From Nymphaea colorata (taxonomy: Eukaryota; Streptophyta; Magnoliopsida; Nymphaeales; Nymphaeaceae): 64,000 nt of DNA. The notes under the pieces are model-generated. The model saw nothing but the letters and a program-made list of their open reading frames with translations. It did not search any database and was not told the DNA's origin. This document shows, piece by piece, positions 1-12,503 of this stretch. The stretch covers positions 8,359,353-8,423,352 of the forward strand of contig NC_045141.1 in the NCBI RefSeq assembly GCF_008831285.2, written 5' to 3'. A program made the translations under genes and the position numbers. Each line of letters starts with the position of its first letter. Position 1 is the first letter of the stretch.

Positions 1-764
1 TACCTTCCATTGACGGTTTCACAGATCAATATACCAAAAAAAAAATGGAGTCAGTCTCCAGTGCCAAATTATGGACTTGCACAGGTATACCAATCTCTTG
101 GGATTTTGCACTCCTTAGCTTGGAATTCCAACTCATGTTCAATGATGAAGTATCCTAGAACTGAAAATGTAGGTGAGAAACTCCTAGAATTGGAGCAGGC
201 ATCTACCTGCTTTGTTGAGATCCAAAATGTATTTGAAAAGGAAGCAGGTGGTGACTTCAAGCACCCTACACATAACAAGATTGACATTGGGAATTCAGAA
301 ATTAATGTGCAGAGTCCTTTAGGTGCATCGGTCCAACATAATATAGGAGGCTTGCTGGATACCAAGCATGTGAAAGGAAGAAAGATCGATGAAACTGAAA
401 GCAACATGATCATAAGCTCAAGAAATCTCTTTATGGTAAAAAACATGAATAATCTGGTTCATGCCAAAATGTAACACAATGGTTTGCTTCTCTAAAGGAC
501 AATGAAGCAAGGGAATCAAGCAAGCCTTCTGGATCTTCTGCACGTGAACAGAGGCCTTCTATGTTGCAACAGGAAAATCCTTCCAGCTTTCATGCTGGAC
601 TGGACTTTTCTAAAGAGGCAAAAAAATCAGGCCACCATGGCAACGCATCGCACCGAAGGATGGGCAAGAAATCAGTCTATCCTTTCTGGATATTGGCCAA
701 GGATCCAGCAGCAATCTGGGGCTTCAGAAAATATCAGGAGAATATCCACTTCTACGTAGTTTGA
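1..764 (+). CDS. 3' part of an unidentified gene (open at left edge)
   Basis: An open frame enters from the left edge and runs to a stop at 472-474 (about 157 codons). Its composition is that of a hydrophilic, largely disordered plant protein, with no domain I recognise. Near 466-472 the reading seems to slip one frame. Past that point a second frame continues without a stop to 762-764, with Ser/Gln/Lys-rich text (for example AREQRPSMLQQENPSSFHAG). The two parts read naturally as one protein if a single base is missing near 468, so this may be a pseudogene, a splice junction or a sequence error. No start codon is visible in the window. The product is unknown, and the coding call rests only on frame length and composition. 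Confidence 0.35.
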
Positions 765-3055
765 GAATTGTACCATAAAGCATATTTGCTTGGCGTGATT
801 GATTCACTCCAAAATTTGCACTTGATTTGTTGATATTATAGTGAATCCAAGTCCTCCATGTGATCCTTGACCTTTCGTAAGCTCAAATTCTATCATCACC
901 CCTTGATCTGAGAAAACATTGAGTTCTAGTGATGCAGGTCGGATAGGGCGCCTGGTGCTGCCAAAAAAATGTGTAGAGGTATGTTACTGAAATTTTTGTT
1001 GTCGACTTTTCTGAAACTAAGACCATGTTAGACTTTTTCATCCTCTTATTTTTCCATATACTAGAGTGTCTAACTTGATTAGAGCTGCTTTTTTCCTTGG
1101 CCTTCCTTCAATTAAATTTGGTTTTTGGTACACTCATATGCTTGATTCTTATGCAATTCTTAATCTTGAATAGACATACTTCTCAGCAATTTCTCATCCT
1201 GAAGGACTGCCTCTTAGGATTCAGGGTGAGGAAAGGATTGGGTATTTCAATTTCGATTTTGGCCAAATAATAACAGTAGGATGTATGTATTGGAAGGTGT
1301 AACATCATCATTCAGTCAAAGCAACAGCAAGCTGGTGCAATAGGTAATGTGTGCAGCCTGGTCCTTTCTTCTTGCTTGTGCATGCAATGCTTGGCACGCA
1401 AATAATTAAGAAGCCTCTCAATCATCCTTGTGTGTCTCTTTAAATTTACACTTTCCGAAGTTGAGTTACCTTTTTTTGCATATAAATCAGCAAATGATTG
1501 TGATTTCTGTTCAAGTCATCCAAACTTCACGGATTGACAAAGCTTTCTACCAGACATAGCACTACTGTTTTTGAGTAGTATCCCATTTAATATAAGGCAA
1601 CTGGTGTTATGTTATTATAGGTCATACTGGAATGTAGTATTATGATCAGAACCGGTTCATAGCCCTATAACCATGTTATTTGGTCATAACTGTATAGGAG
1701 TTATGACCATATATATACTTATATGTGGTGGGCTGTATAAGTAATTGTACCCTATTTAGTACATATTTAGTTGAGTTTGGTTTCTAGCTAGACATACGAT
1801 AAGTTGGGATGATGTGGATGAGCAATAAGGGAACTAAGAGAGAACATGGGTAAGCACGTGATTTTATTTTTGTGTGTGTCAAAGTGGATATGGATGTACA
1901 ACAAGTCAAGCGAACTCAAGCTCATCTCAAACTCAGTGAACCTCGACTCATTTGCTAAAAGAGTCCATTTCCGGCATATAAACAAATTCAGTTCAAGTTA
2001 CATGAACTCAATAAATTTTTTAGGTTTCATATAATCTTTTATATATTTAAAAGCATTACCAATTATTCTTGCTCAAATTTTCTATACCACTCCCAATGCT
2101 GAGCACTAGGAGCCTAATCTTCTAAATGCAACAATTGATTACTTATTAGTATGACTACTTTTTCTAACAGATCTTGAAATTAAACATAATTTTCTTTCAT
2201 TAGTAATATGACCACCTTACAATCTCTTAATATGAACTTGTCAATGTTGCCTATTGAAATTAGTATAGATTACAATCTTAGGGCATGCTGTATCTATGCA
2301 TCGGCCTCTTAAATTTGTTTATAAATGCATATTAAAAATTGTTTTGGTACAATAATAGCAACCTTAGTGTTTGCTAATTGTAAACAGTAATTTTAAATGT
2401 AAGCATAAAATCTCACAAAGGTAAGTAAATAGCTGCAATAAGACAACGTTGTTGATGATGAAAATGAAAATAAAAGTGATACCTAGGTAGAAAATGAAGG
2501 ATTTTCTTGATTTGGGTATGGGAGTTGTACCATTAAAGGGGTAAATCAGATCTAATTGATCAATATATATATGTATAACACTATGTTGAGCTTTTTCTAC
2601 ATTTTTCTATTTAAAAATTCTCATGAACTAACAATTAATAAAAAGACAAATTAGAAGAGGTACCAACCACAATATGTGGTTCTGTCATCTTGGCATGACC
2701 AGCCAACCTGATTATATAGAGTGAGGAATAATTGGTCAATGTGAAAAAACAAATTAGAAGAGGTTACCAACCACAATATCATTTTGACTGGGATTTCGTC
2801 AGAATAAAAGTTTTTTTCTTTTTTCAAGCACACCTTTTACCTTCGCTCATCAAGCCATGCCTGAGCAAGATGATGATGACACACATAAGTCACATTTTGA
2901 GCACTCAAGCACATTTTTGGGGCTTGGAGCCTTCCTGAACGGATGTTGAAATAAAAAATTTCATTGAAGCCATCATTCATTCATATATGGTGCATGGTAT
3001 GTGATATTTTAGGACCAGAGGTGCAATTCCTGTGCCACATAGAGCCTTTGTTCTC
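765..3055. other. Non-coding, AT-rich; no gene seen
   Basis: No frame here looks coding. It contains a perfect hairpin at 1681-1709 (separate entry). It also holds a direct repeat of about 33 bp whose copies start near 2643 and 2746, sharing the core AATTAGAAGAGG followed by ACCAACCACAATAT. The rest is T-rich sequence that could be 3' flank of the gene at the left edge. Confidence 0.6.
1681..1709. repeat. Perfect 11-bp hairpin
   Basis: The arms are TGGTCATAACT and AGTTATGACCA, with a 7-nt loop. The sequence around it (GGTCATACTGG upstream, TATATATAC downstream) is MITE-like, but I found no outer terminal repeats or target duplication. It may be the core of a decayed MITE. Confidence 0.6.
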
Positions 3056-5470
3056 CAGAACAACAGAAAAGGGCATACATGAATAAAAAAAGGTTCATTG
3101 TTACTATCCCCAGGTGGACTCTGTTTCACTAAGGAAGAAGATAACCCCAGAGTGCAGAATCTCTTCTTCAGCCAAATCTGCTACTTCTATGTCATCACGT
3201 GGGGTCAGTTGATAATGAACTCCTACAGGGTGTAGTACGAGCAACAAAAGAAAAAAGAAAAAAAAGAACTGATCCAGGCATCTGCTAGATCAGCAAGAAA
3301 ACAAGAAAGGGGAAAACTGATCGAAAAAGGACTAAAAAAATGATGCGCCGGATTTCGCCTTAGGACACCCTCAGAGGAAGAAATGAAGAAGAAACCTGAG
3401 GAAGAGAGAGAAAGAAAAAGTAATACCTATTGTTGTTGGGCTTTTACTGCTGCTGCTCAAGCTCTGGTCTGCTCACCGATCACCACAGATGGCTGGTGAC
3501 AGTAGATGCTTCCAGCTGCTCAACATAAAATCCTCAAAAATAGAAGGGGACAAACAAGATTCAAGAGAGTGAGGAGAGATTAAATGAGAGAAGGAAATGG
3601 AAAAGAAATTGACAAAGAGCCACTTATACCTGTTTTGGGAAATTTGACGTTGACCTGTTGTTTTGTACACAATTCCAGTGAAGACCCTTTTATTTTTTTC
3701 AATTATTAAATGCAGGATCTAATCAGGGAAGACCTTAGTTGCGTAGAGTAAAGTAAAGACGATTTGTTTATAATCCCTTATACATGCAGCTGCGGCTTGC
3801 ATTACAGATCCTGCTCCTCCATCAAAAAATTCTTCATAATGTAACAATTGCATTATAGAATGTAGCTGCATGTGTATACATCAATCATACAGATCTATCT
3901 CACTTACAAAAAGTCCAGTAGAAGCCGTACATTCGATTTAAAAACAGTTTAACACTTGGTTTTTTTTTAAATTAAACCGTAAAAAACGTAACGTATATAT
4001 GTCTTCCCAGCCACTATGTGCGATCTCAATGTATTTAAATCTAAGAATCCACACCAATAATGTTTTCAATGTTTACAAAGACTGCTCCACAAATTAAATG
4101 AGAAAAATAAGAGGCAACTCCTTTTGAAACACCAAATGTCCAACTTTTCATTCTGTTTTTCAAACAAACACTTGATCTTGTCAAAAGGATTAAAGTAATC
4201 ATCCAAATGATGAAATTATCCCATCAAATTGAAAATATTATCAAGAAAATAGAATTAAAAAGGAAAAACGGCTAATTAATGGCTCCGGTACAAACTCCAA
4301 AGTTATCTATACCAAGTTTGTGGGGATAAGTTTAAGTAGAAAGATGTAACTCACTAATTGCTATATATATGTAAAAGGTATTCTGAACTGACAACCAATA
4401 TGAGCTATTAAGTTGAACCAAGTTGAAGAGTATGGTCTCAAAAATGTCAATGGCTGATATATATAAAAATGTATCTCTGGGTTTTTGATGTGGCAACATG
4501 CAGGATTGATTATGGAATTCTGCCCATAAGGCGAATATTTTTGTGGAGACATCTCAAAGATAAAAATTAAGGATGTAGAAAATATAGTTATCAGAATCAT
4601 TCACAAACACCAAAACTGAGGACATTTTTCCTTTCTTAACTAAAATTAATTTTAAGACTGCTACTTGGATAAAAATAAAACAAAAGAATTGGTCAACATG
4701 TAAAAGTAGGCCAAAGAATGAGCAAACATGTAAAACTAATCCGAAGGTGGATATTAAAACCACCCAAAAGAGAATATAAGTTTGTAGATCATTGTATGAA
4801 AGTCGGGAACATCCTGAATGGTGACATTGAGTTCCTTTTCTTTTTGTTGGCAATGTTGTGCTTCGATTGAACATGCCATCATTTATTGATATATATATGC
4901 ACATTTTGATAGAGGGAAAATGTAATGGTGAAAGCAACAAAATATGTTACTTTTCAGGGTTTCTTTCCAACAATGTCTTTCCTCAAACAAAAATGTGGCT
5001 GCATTTTCCCCAAGTGCAATGACTTGTAAGGAATGGATCTCGCGAGACATATCTTTGATTCATTGGAACTGGAACTTGCTCGATGAGAGGTGCGCATCCT
5101 TATCTATACTGGTGATTTAATGGCTGGTATATGTGTCCTACAGCGGTGATTTCGTCGCCGCTAAATCCATGTATACCAGTGATGTTTAACATTGCTTCAA
5201 GTCTTCACCGCTATAGACCTACAACGGTAGTTTTTGCCACCGTATATCTTGCTCTAACCAGTATCGGAGACATTGAGAGCCCGCTTCAGCTACATGCTTA
5301 TCTTATCGCTCAAGTGTCCCTCCCTCTCTGTTTTATGATTAACACTTGTATCTTTTCTACAAGTTAGCTATGTTTTTGTTTTAATTTAGTTTGCTGTCAA
5401 CAATATGGTAGAATTTGACTAATGTTGGATTTAACAAAGGTTGTATGTCAAATTAAACCATGTCAAGTTT
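3056..5470 (+). repeat. Long repeat family, module A, copy 1
   Basis: This block aligns in the same orientation with 11,947-14,777 from the shared AACAACAGAAAAG start to a shared end near GTTGTATGTC. In between, many landmarks recur in the same order: GGTCAGTTGATAATGA, the stretch around ATACATGCAGCTG, and GGAACTGGAACTTGCT. The last part (from 4,977) is also the outer end of the inverted repeat pair. No protein domain is recognisable. It lacks the MITE found in the sister copy and shows the empty target AGGACACC at 3362-3369. Confidence 0.85.
5090..5290. repeat. CACTA-like subterminal repeat cluster, copy 1
   Basis: Short motifs of the type TATACTGGTGAT, GCCGCTAAAT, ACCGCTATAGACC and ACAACGGT recur in both orientations over about 200 bp. 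Similar clusters of ACCGGTATA/AACGGTGAT words lie under the ends of many plant CACTA (En/Spm) elements. No CACTA terminal repeat was found beside it, so the family assignment is inferred. A 78-codon frame through here (5131-5367) is an accident of the repeat; its mirror copy appears at 48,193-48,408. Confidence 0.5.
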
Positions 5471-5911
5471 AATGAATTTATTTTACTTCTAACGGTTTGA
5501 TGAAAAAGTGCCTCGCAAGTGTGTTACCTAAATAAATGAAAGTATTGCTTTTTTTTCATCTGCCATACTTACAAGTTATTAAATATTTCACAAGCTTTGA
5601 AGGAAAATAGTTGGTAACAACTAAATTTATTTAGACAGTTTTATCCTTCATTTCTGATTTTGACATGAGATAATAATGCTTTTTTCTTCCTTTTCTTTTC
5701 TTTAAATTTTTGACATAATCTTTATGGGCATTATGTGCTAAAACATATGTGTCACAACTTGTTGCTTTGCTAGTTCTCGCTTCACATAAATGAAATTGGG
5801 GAACCTTTAACATTTGACATACACAAAAAGTGCACGGTAATAATACTAAGTCTATGACGATAACTCAAATGCAAGCAACCAATCAATGCTAAAATAACAT
5901 AAGACATTTAC

Positions 5912-6256
5912 CTCGAGTAGAGAATAAAAGACTTGAAGTAATTAGGCCTTTGCCGTGGGGCTTCAAATACACTCTAACAAGCCCCATTGCCTCCTACTCT
6001 TAAAAAGCAACATATCTAACTAGAGCTGCAACAAAAAGATAGCAACTAATTTATGACTGTGACAAAGAACACCTTGCTCATAGAGAACATGAAACAACAA
6101 TCGACAATTAGAAATTTTAAAAACTGATACAAATACCTCCAAGTTGTAACTGGTTCAGTAGTTTGTCAAAATCATCAATATCAATAAATGCTGATTTTGT
6201 GGTAGACATAGGCTCCCTTCATGTATTTTAGATTCCCTCCATGGACATCAATAAAA
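5912..6256 (-). pseudogene. DRG-type GTP-binding protein fragment (left arm)
   Basis: Two exon-like pieces lie on the minus strand. The first (about 6256-6137) reads FIDVHGGNLKYMKGAYVY and then, after a frameshift, DIDDFDKLLNQ. This resembles the DRG1/DRG2 segment that leads into the G4 motif NKID; here the Asn is changed (YVYHKIS in this copy). It ends at a GTATTT donor. The second (6025-5912) follows a TTGCAG acceptor and contains MGLVRVYLKP, the conserved DRG motif just before the TGS domain, then loses frame. It ends at a GTAAAT donor. DRG proteins are cytosolic Obg-family GTPases linked to ribosomes. The G1-G3 part and the TGS end are absent. The same relic lies in the right arm at 47,253-47,599. 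Confidence 0.75.
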
Positions 6257-6959
6257 CTGCCAACAGTCACATGAAGACAAAAAAAAGGTATTTTAAAGAC
6301 TTACCACAACTACAACATGTTTGACAGTCTCTTAACTATTATAAATTGTTTGAATATATTAAAAGACTACTGAAAGAACCAAAAAAAAAAAGGAACATGT
6401 ATCTACCAACATTATGTTCATATATGTACAAGTTAAAGTCACACTGCTGTTAAAGTAGATTCCACCAATCCTTGTTTTTGAAATACATTAGCAATGAGAA
6501 TAAAAAGCATAGTCAAGGAGGGATTTCCTTTCCTTTAAGTTCATATACAATTTCCATGCTTTATGGCATATTATCAAGGAATGTTGAAACAAAAAATACC
6601 TTGCCAAAACCAACAACCAATATTCTTTGATCAACCCGAAACACTGAATTATAGCAATAGTAAGTTTAAGATTTATCATATCCTAAGAATCCACGTTGAA
6701 GTAACATACCAACTTTACAATATTGAGTTAACGTTCTATACATGTGTTTCTATGTGTCCGTGATCGTTTGGCTGAGCTTGGCCATGCATCGGTTTTAGGG
6801 ATTGATACTGAGCTAAATGAGTATAACAATTCCAATCTAGTCAAGCAACTAATGTAAGAAGTGAAGACAGAGGTTGTCTAAATGAAAATAACATTTTTTC
6901 TCCAAAATAAGAGATAATAAGCTTAATGTATGAACATAATGTCCATGCTCTCATGTGAT

Positions 6960-7647
6960 ATACTTTTTGAGTATACTAGAAACATGAAGTGTAAATCCAA
7001 GAATAATATTGAAAAGCAATAAAACTACTCATGAGCACTACAATGAAACTGAAAAGAGAAATGAACCTCATCAGAAACTACACATTGAAGCCATGGTTCT
7101 GATGTTGTTAGATCAATTAGCAGTTTGTCATCATTTAAAGTCAAAAGTTCCAAACCATGAGGTTCATAACAAAGAGCTGGTCATTACAGTGACCATGAAT
7201 GCTATTACTTCATATTGTTAGAGATTCATAAGCTCACATTCAAGTCCGCAAAAATAGATACTTCAGACAACATTGAGAAATAGATAGAATGCAAAATATA
7301 GATGAAGATGGAAAATCCCTTGTTGCTCTTCAACCTAGCAAATAGACACTCAATAAGAGATGGGTGCTACATAAGCATATTTGTGTGTGTCTCCTCTTGT
7401 GTGTATACATAGATAATCTATCTGTATATATTTTATAATTTTATTCCTTAGATTCATCAACATAAAGATTGCTGTTGATCTGCTAGTACTTTATGGAAGA
7501 AAACATACACAAATTTTACTAAAAGATGAGTAATATTAACAAAAAATTATTACTGGAAATGTTTTTATTTTCATTAATTGCCATATGTTCAATTCTGCTA
7601 ATTGAATATCGACATAAAAAAGTTATATACACACATACCCATGCATA

Positions 7648-7690
<43 letters not shown>
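6960..7690. other. Segment present only in the left inverted arm
   Basis: The right arm passes directly from the sequence matching 6,955 to a short AT run, so about 730 bases here are extra, or were lost on the right. It ends in a CT repeat followed by a TA repeat (about 7650-7715). I see no coding potential and no terminal repeats. Confidence 0.55.

Positions 7691-7715
<25 letters not shown>
7649..7715. repeat. (CT)n-(AT)n microsatellite
   Basis: A CT dinucleotide run passes directly into an AT run. Only a shortened AT run is left at the matching place in the right arm (about 46,517-46,530). Confidence 0.95.
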
Positions 7716-7719
<4 letters not shown>

Positions 7720-8237
7720 ATTATTGACAACCAAGCATCTGTTCCAAGAGGAACAAATGCACCTGGTTGCAAGAACATTCGAACAAGATGTTTCTGTTCA
7801 TGCTGCACATGGAATAGGAACCAGACGCAATTATGACAACAGTTCTTATTCTAGAACAATTATGCCAAGGGTAACACCAAAATAAATACCCTCATGGTCA
7901 CTTTGAGCAAGATAGTCAGAAGACTTAGAACTAAAGTCTTAATAAACTTATATGCATACCCTATATTACATCCCAGAACACAAAAGTCAGATTTCTTTAG
8001 GTCCAAAACCTTCTCTCACGCTACAGGGAACAAGCAGAAGGCTTATGCTTTAGCAAGCAGCATAAGCCAAGAGTTGGCTACTTTACCCATCCCTATTTAC
8101 TAAAATAACAGGAAACATAGAAAGAAAATGATTGAAACCTTTCAAGCACGAGGACATACAGAGAATCAACATATCATGCATGACCACTTGACTCTATGTA
8201 GCTTCGAAGAGATTTTGGCAAGTCAATCCGTATCATG

Positions 8238-9185
8238 CAGGAGCAAACACGTGTGTGTAGTATCTCAATCACACCTGAAGATTGTAGTAACCTTAATCAA
8301 AACAGGGCCTAGGTGCTAAAAATAATCATAAAAAATTATATTCCAATAAAGACTAACGTACTTCTCTTCTAGTGCATTAATCCTTAAAAAGAAATTTAAG
8401 ATTTTCAGTTTGACATGACTCAGGTCCCACTGAAAGTGCAAAATATAGTGTTCTGTGTTTGAATGAGAGCGCCAAACGGAGTTTAATTTTTACCATAAAT
8501 TAAGGATTCAAGTTTAATCTTTAACTTAGATTAGAATTCTTCTGAACTCGTTAAAATGAAAATATAAATATGAAAGGCTGTGGCCAAATTCTGGGCACAG
8601 CCTAAATTGATCTTGGTCTTCAGGGAAGGGAAATTTGAAAATAGAAATGTAGAACAGATACATGCACAGCAAAGAATATTCTCATTAATAGAAGTGGGGA
8701 TATAGAAGCTACATAATAACTAAAAAGAGTAAAAGCTTGATAATCAGTCTATTGTCTCCTCAGATTCCTTTCTATTGGTGGGGAAAGAGCATGAAAAAAA
8801 AAAGGATGGGGTGTTGGATAACCAATCACTGTAGCCTAAGTGAATTGTATGGAACGGTTAAGCCTTGGTCAATACCCGAATTGAGTGTAACCATTCAGCA
8901 CCTGTGGCTGTGGACAGGTTCGGTGGTAATGACTGGAGCAAACATGCATGTGTACTATCTCAATCACACCTAAAGATTGCAGTAACCTTAATCAAATGAG
9001 GGCCTATGTGCAAAAAATATAATAAAAAAATTATATTCAATAAAGACTGATGTATTTCTCTTCAAGTGCATTAATCCTTAAAAAGAAATTCAAGATTTTC
9101 AGTTTGGCATAACTCAGGTCCCACTGAAAGTGCAAGTATAGTGTTCTGTGTTTGAATGAGAGCACAGAGCGGAGTTTGATTTTAT
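8238..9185 (+). repeat. Tandem duplication, period about 696 bp
   Basis: The stretch starting at 8238 (GGAGCAAACACGTGTGTGTA, then the CAATCACACCT region) recurs at 8934 with scattered differences, and the match continues to about 9185. The right arm has the same duplication at about 44,580-45,990 with the same spacing. It is non-coding; the 78-codon frame at 8737-8973 is not conserved as a protein. Confidence 0.8.
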
Positions 9186-9209
9186 GATAAAAAGGCGTTG
9201 GGTAATTCT

Positions 9210-11480
9210 GGTTGGCATTGTTTGGTAGAAAAAGATCAAATGAAAGGAGAGAGAGGAAGGAGGGAGGGGGCGGAAGCTTCACATTTGAACAACTAAATTT
9301 ATTGCAAGATATGGAAATTGCATGTCAAATGAATGTCAACCAACAATCTCTATACCATATTTACAATTGCTTCCCAAAAAGTCTTATAAAAATGGGGAAG
9401 ATACAAAAGCTGATGTGCCCATGCCCATGGAAACTACCAAATCCTAAACAATCAAAAGTAGAAAAAGAAGCAAAGAACCAGAATACCTCATCTTCCTAAC
9501 TCCTGTTCTTGAACCCAAGCCTGATAAAACAAAAGGAGAAGGAACCAATCCACGTTAGTCACATCATCCAAACATGAGATTCTACATTCTCAGCAAAGGC
9601 AACAAAAAATACACAAAAAAAAAACACAATTGGAACAACTGAAAAGATGAAGGAAACCCTACGTTCCTTCTGTCACATGTGACAATCAAGCAAGTCAACA
9701 AAACATGAGAAATCCAGACATTAATGCTGGAGCTAATGAATATGTTGGCAAAATGTGAGGGTCAAAGTGAAACAAAGACATTAATCCACAAAAGAAAACA
9801 ACTAACATGCGGCCACCTTAAACAAAAATTTCAAAGAAAAAGCCCATATCCCCGTTAATATGCGGCCAGATTTCTCAAGCTCTTCCTTTGTCTTCTACCA
9901 AGAGTTGGTCACCTGTGCATCCCCTAATTCTCATGCTCATCCAATTGAGCCGACTGCAAGCAGATTACATTTCATAGCCAATTTAAGAGTGAGACTGGAC
10001 AGATTCTAATTAGTTTTTAATATTTCTTGAAATTTTTATTAACCATATATTTTTCTTATTTTCGACAAATATTCGAAAACCAAACTCCTATTCGATCCGA
10101 GCAACCAGCAATTCGCTGATTGCTGCAAGCAGAGGAGATGAACAACAACATGACAATGGCGAGGTGAGCAACCAGCAAACTGAGCAAGGAGAAATGCCAG
10201 AAAACGGGCAACAAAGCAGGTGAATCATGGATTTTTTGTTGAAGCAGAAAAATTTGGGAAGCAATGACAGAGTTGAGGAACTTTTCTTCTTCTTCACCTC
10301 TTCTGTCAGCGACAATCGGTCGATTGTGATGGATGCTTGACATCAGTGCATGCTGCAATGGCAAAGGCCACAAGGATGAGCGGAAGGTGGATTTTCACTA
10401 GAAAGGGGGCGAGGGATGGGCTTTATTGTCACAAGTAACACATCTTTTATACGTTGAGATTTAGGAAAGGATCTACAAACAGATCCTAATGGCTCCAACC
10501 TAATTCCAGTTTCCAACATTTGTTGTAGTGAGTACTCACCGGTGGAAACCATGATGGATCGGGAGTGGAGAAAGAGAGAGATAATATAGAGGCAGAGAGA
10601 GAGGTGATTTGGTCTAAGACCCTAAAAGGCAAGAAGGAAGTTGATATGGAAGAGCAATCAACACATACGAGGGTAGCATGAGAGAAATCCAACCGACATA
10701 ATCTGCCTTTTTAAGCATTATGTCCAAACAAGAATCTCAAGCCTCCAATTGATGTGGTTATAGAAAACAGGAACTTTCCAACTGCATATCCAACTAACCT
10801 TTCTGGAGTACTAGAAGGCGCTAGTAAAAAGAAAGACGCTGCAGCGAGACGAAGAGGAGCAAAGCACAATCATTCCAACCCTCTTGTTTTGTCATGCATT
10901 CAATCTTTTGTTGGTTAAAAGAATGGGGAAATCCTAGATTTACATTAGGCTTCTGCAACTTAACAGGTGGGTTTGAGGGGAGAAAGAGAGAGATAAAAGG
11001 TGGAAAGGTAATCGCACAACTGTGGTTCACACAAAATATGCAAATGGCTTGGGTGGGAAAACTCATTCATTGTCCGGACCAAATGTAGAGGTTATTCGCT
11101 ACGATTCTCATCCTAAAGTATTGGTCGTAGGGCATAAACAAAAATATTGTAGTGACAGTGTGCCAGCATGAATTGTATTTGTACATGCCTGCAGTTGAGA
11201 CACTATGTCTTGTTTAGATAGTATATCAAAACTGGGTTCTGAAATGCAATAAGATATTCTGTTTTGACCATCATGAAATATACATATGTGATGTTATGCA
11301 TAGTATCTTAATATGGATGATGGTTAACATACTGATGCCCACCTCTCCGTTTAACACGTAAATTTCACGATAGAAACTCTTTTTGTAGACAAGATTTTAT
11401 TTGAATGAATAATAAAACGAATCCTATAGTTTCTTTATTGCGATGTGGTTTGTTTTACTATTTATGACCTCTTTGTAAAT
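9210..11480. other. Non-coding stretch, repeat-rich
   Basis: There is no supported gene. It has purine-rich runs (9,236-9,275, and about 10,565-10,610 on +). A slightly GC-richer part at 10,050-10,730 has several overlapping frames on the minus strand, but none shows a known domain. It begins exactly where the left arm stops matching the right arm. Confidence 0.5.
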
Positions 11481-11486
11481 GTATTT

Positions 11487-11880
11487 TTATCGTAAAACCA
11501 CTTCATATAGTATCATTGTTGCATTTAATTTTACTGAGTGCTTATTTCCTACTTATAAGCATGATATTACTTGTGTCTATCATAAAGTAAATCATGTGGT
11601 TGTGTTATCGCAAGATTTTTTGTTCTTATCGCATTCTTGTAAACCCAAATTTATTTTAGGATATCATAAAATGCATATTGCATTTGCATTATTAGAATCT
11701 ATTTTGTCTGACTGCTTATTGCCTTTTATTAAGCACATGTTATCGTAAAACCAATTCATAAAATGATATTATTGCTTTTAATTTTTCTAAGAGTTTATTA
11801 CATAGTTGTAAACACTATTTTATTTGACCTATGTCTTAAAACAAATCCTTCAATTGTGTAAGCAAATATAATAGGACCCA
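11487..11880 (+). repeat. Tandem repeat, period about 251 bp
   Basis: The text beginning ATCGTAAAACCACTTCATA near 11,489 recurs in diverged form near 11,740 (ATCGTAAAACCAATTCATAA), with matching downstream words such as TTATT and TTGTAAAC. Fewer than two full copies are visible. Confidence 0.6.
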
Positions 11881-12250
11881 ATTAGAGAGCTCGGAGTGCC
11901 TTGTAATACTGCATGCTCACCGACTACGGAGACCTACTTGCTCGCTCCTGAACAACAGAAAAGAAAAATGGCACAAATCAATAAAAAAGGTTCACTGTTA
12001 CTACCCTCTGCTAAACTCTATTTCACTAAGGGACCCCATAGCACCGAATCTGTTCTTCGGCCAAATCTGCTATTCTTTGTCATCAGGAGGGGTCAGTTGA
12101 TAATGAGCCCCAGCCCCTGCAGTGTGCAGCATGAGCAACCAAAGAAAAAAAAAAATTGGGCATATTCTACGCCAGTAAAAAAATGAGAAAGGAGAAAATA
12201 GTTAAAAAAAAGAACAAAAAATGAGGGGCCTGATTTCACCATAGAACACC

Positions 12251-12503
12251 TATGTCACCTGGGTGCGGCAACCCTGATGATGCACTCGCGTCGCGTCTGC
12301 GACCCAGATTCGCACCCAGCCCACACCTTATTGATTTCAATTTTTTTTCAGTTTTTTATCAAATTTGATATTATAAATATATTATAATAATAAATTAATA
12401 ACCATAATAAATACCCTCGCTGCACCGCCGCACCGCAATTTTTTGAGATGTATCGCACCGGCACCAGCAGCCGCAACCGTACCCCATGCACCAGTGACAT
12501 AGC
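12251..12503. mobile_element. hAT-like MITE, 253 bp, with target duplication
   Basis: The insert is flanked by identical 8-bp direct repeats AGAACACC at 12,243-12,250 and 12,504-12,511. Sister module A has the uninterrupted site (AGGACACC, 3362-3369), which proves this is an insertion. The ends form imperfect inverted repeats: TATGTCACCTGGGTGCGG on the left and, read from the right end inward, CTATGTCACTGGTGCATGG. An 8-bp duplication and such ends fit a non-autonomous hAT element. The outer thirds are GC-rich and the middle is AT-rich. It has no coding capacity. Confidence 0.85.

Larger units (their letters stand above)
4977..9209 (+). repeat. Inverted repeat arm, left, outer block
   Basis: This block matches the reverse complement of about 44,498-48,561 over its whole length, with point differences and some indels. 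Recognisable pairs include 7,731-7,945 with about 46,300-46,520, 6,440-6,560 with about 46,920-47,045, and 5,000-5,380 with about 48,170-48,540. Relative to the right arm it has about 730 extra bases at 6,960-7,690. It lacks about 540 bases just after 9,182. It carries a DRG GTPase gene relic on the minus strand. The match stops at about 9,209 and resumes at 18,926. Confidence 0.85.

Noticed and set aside
5131-5367. 78-codon frame also present at 48,193-48,408 on the other strand
   Set aside because: Frame conservation follows from the inverted duplication of the repeat; it runs through CACTA-like motif clusters and is broken in copies 2 and 3.
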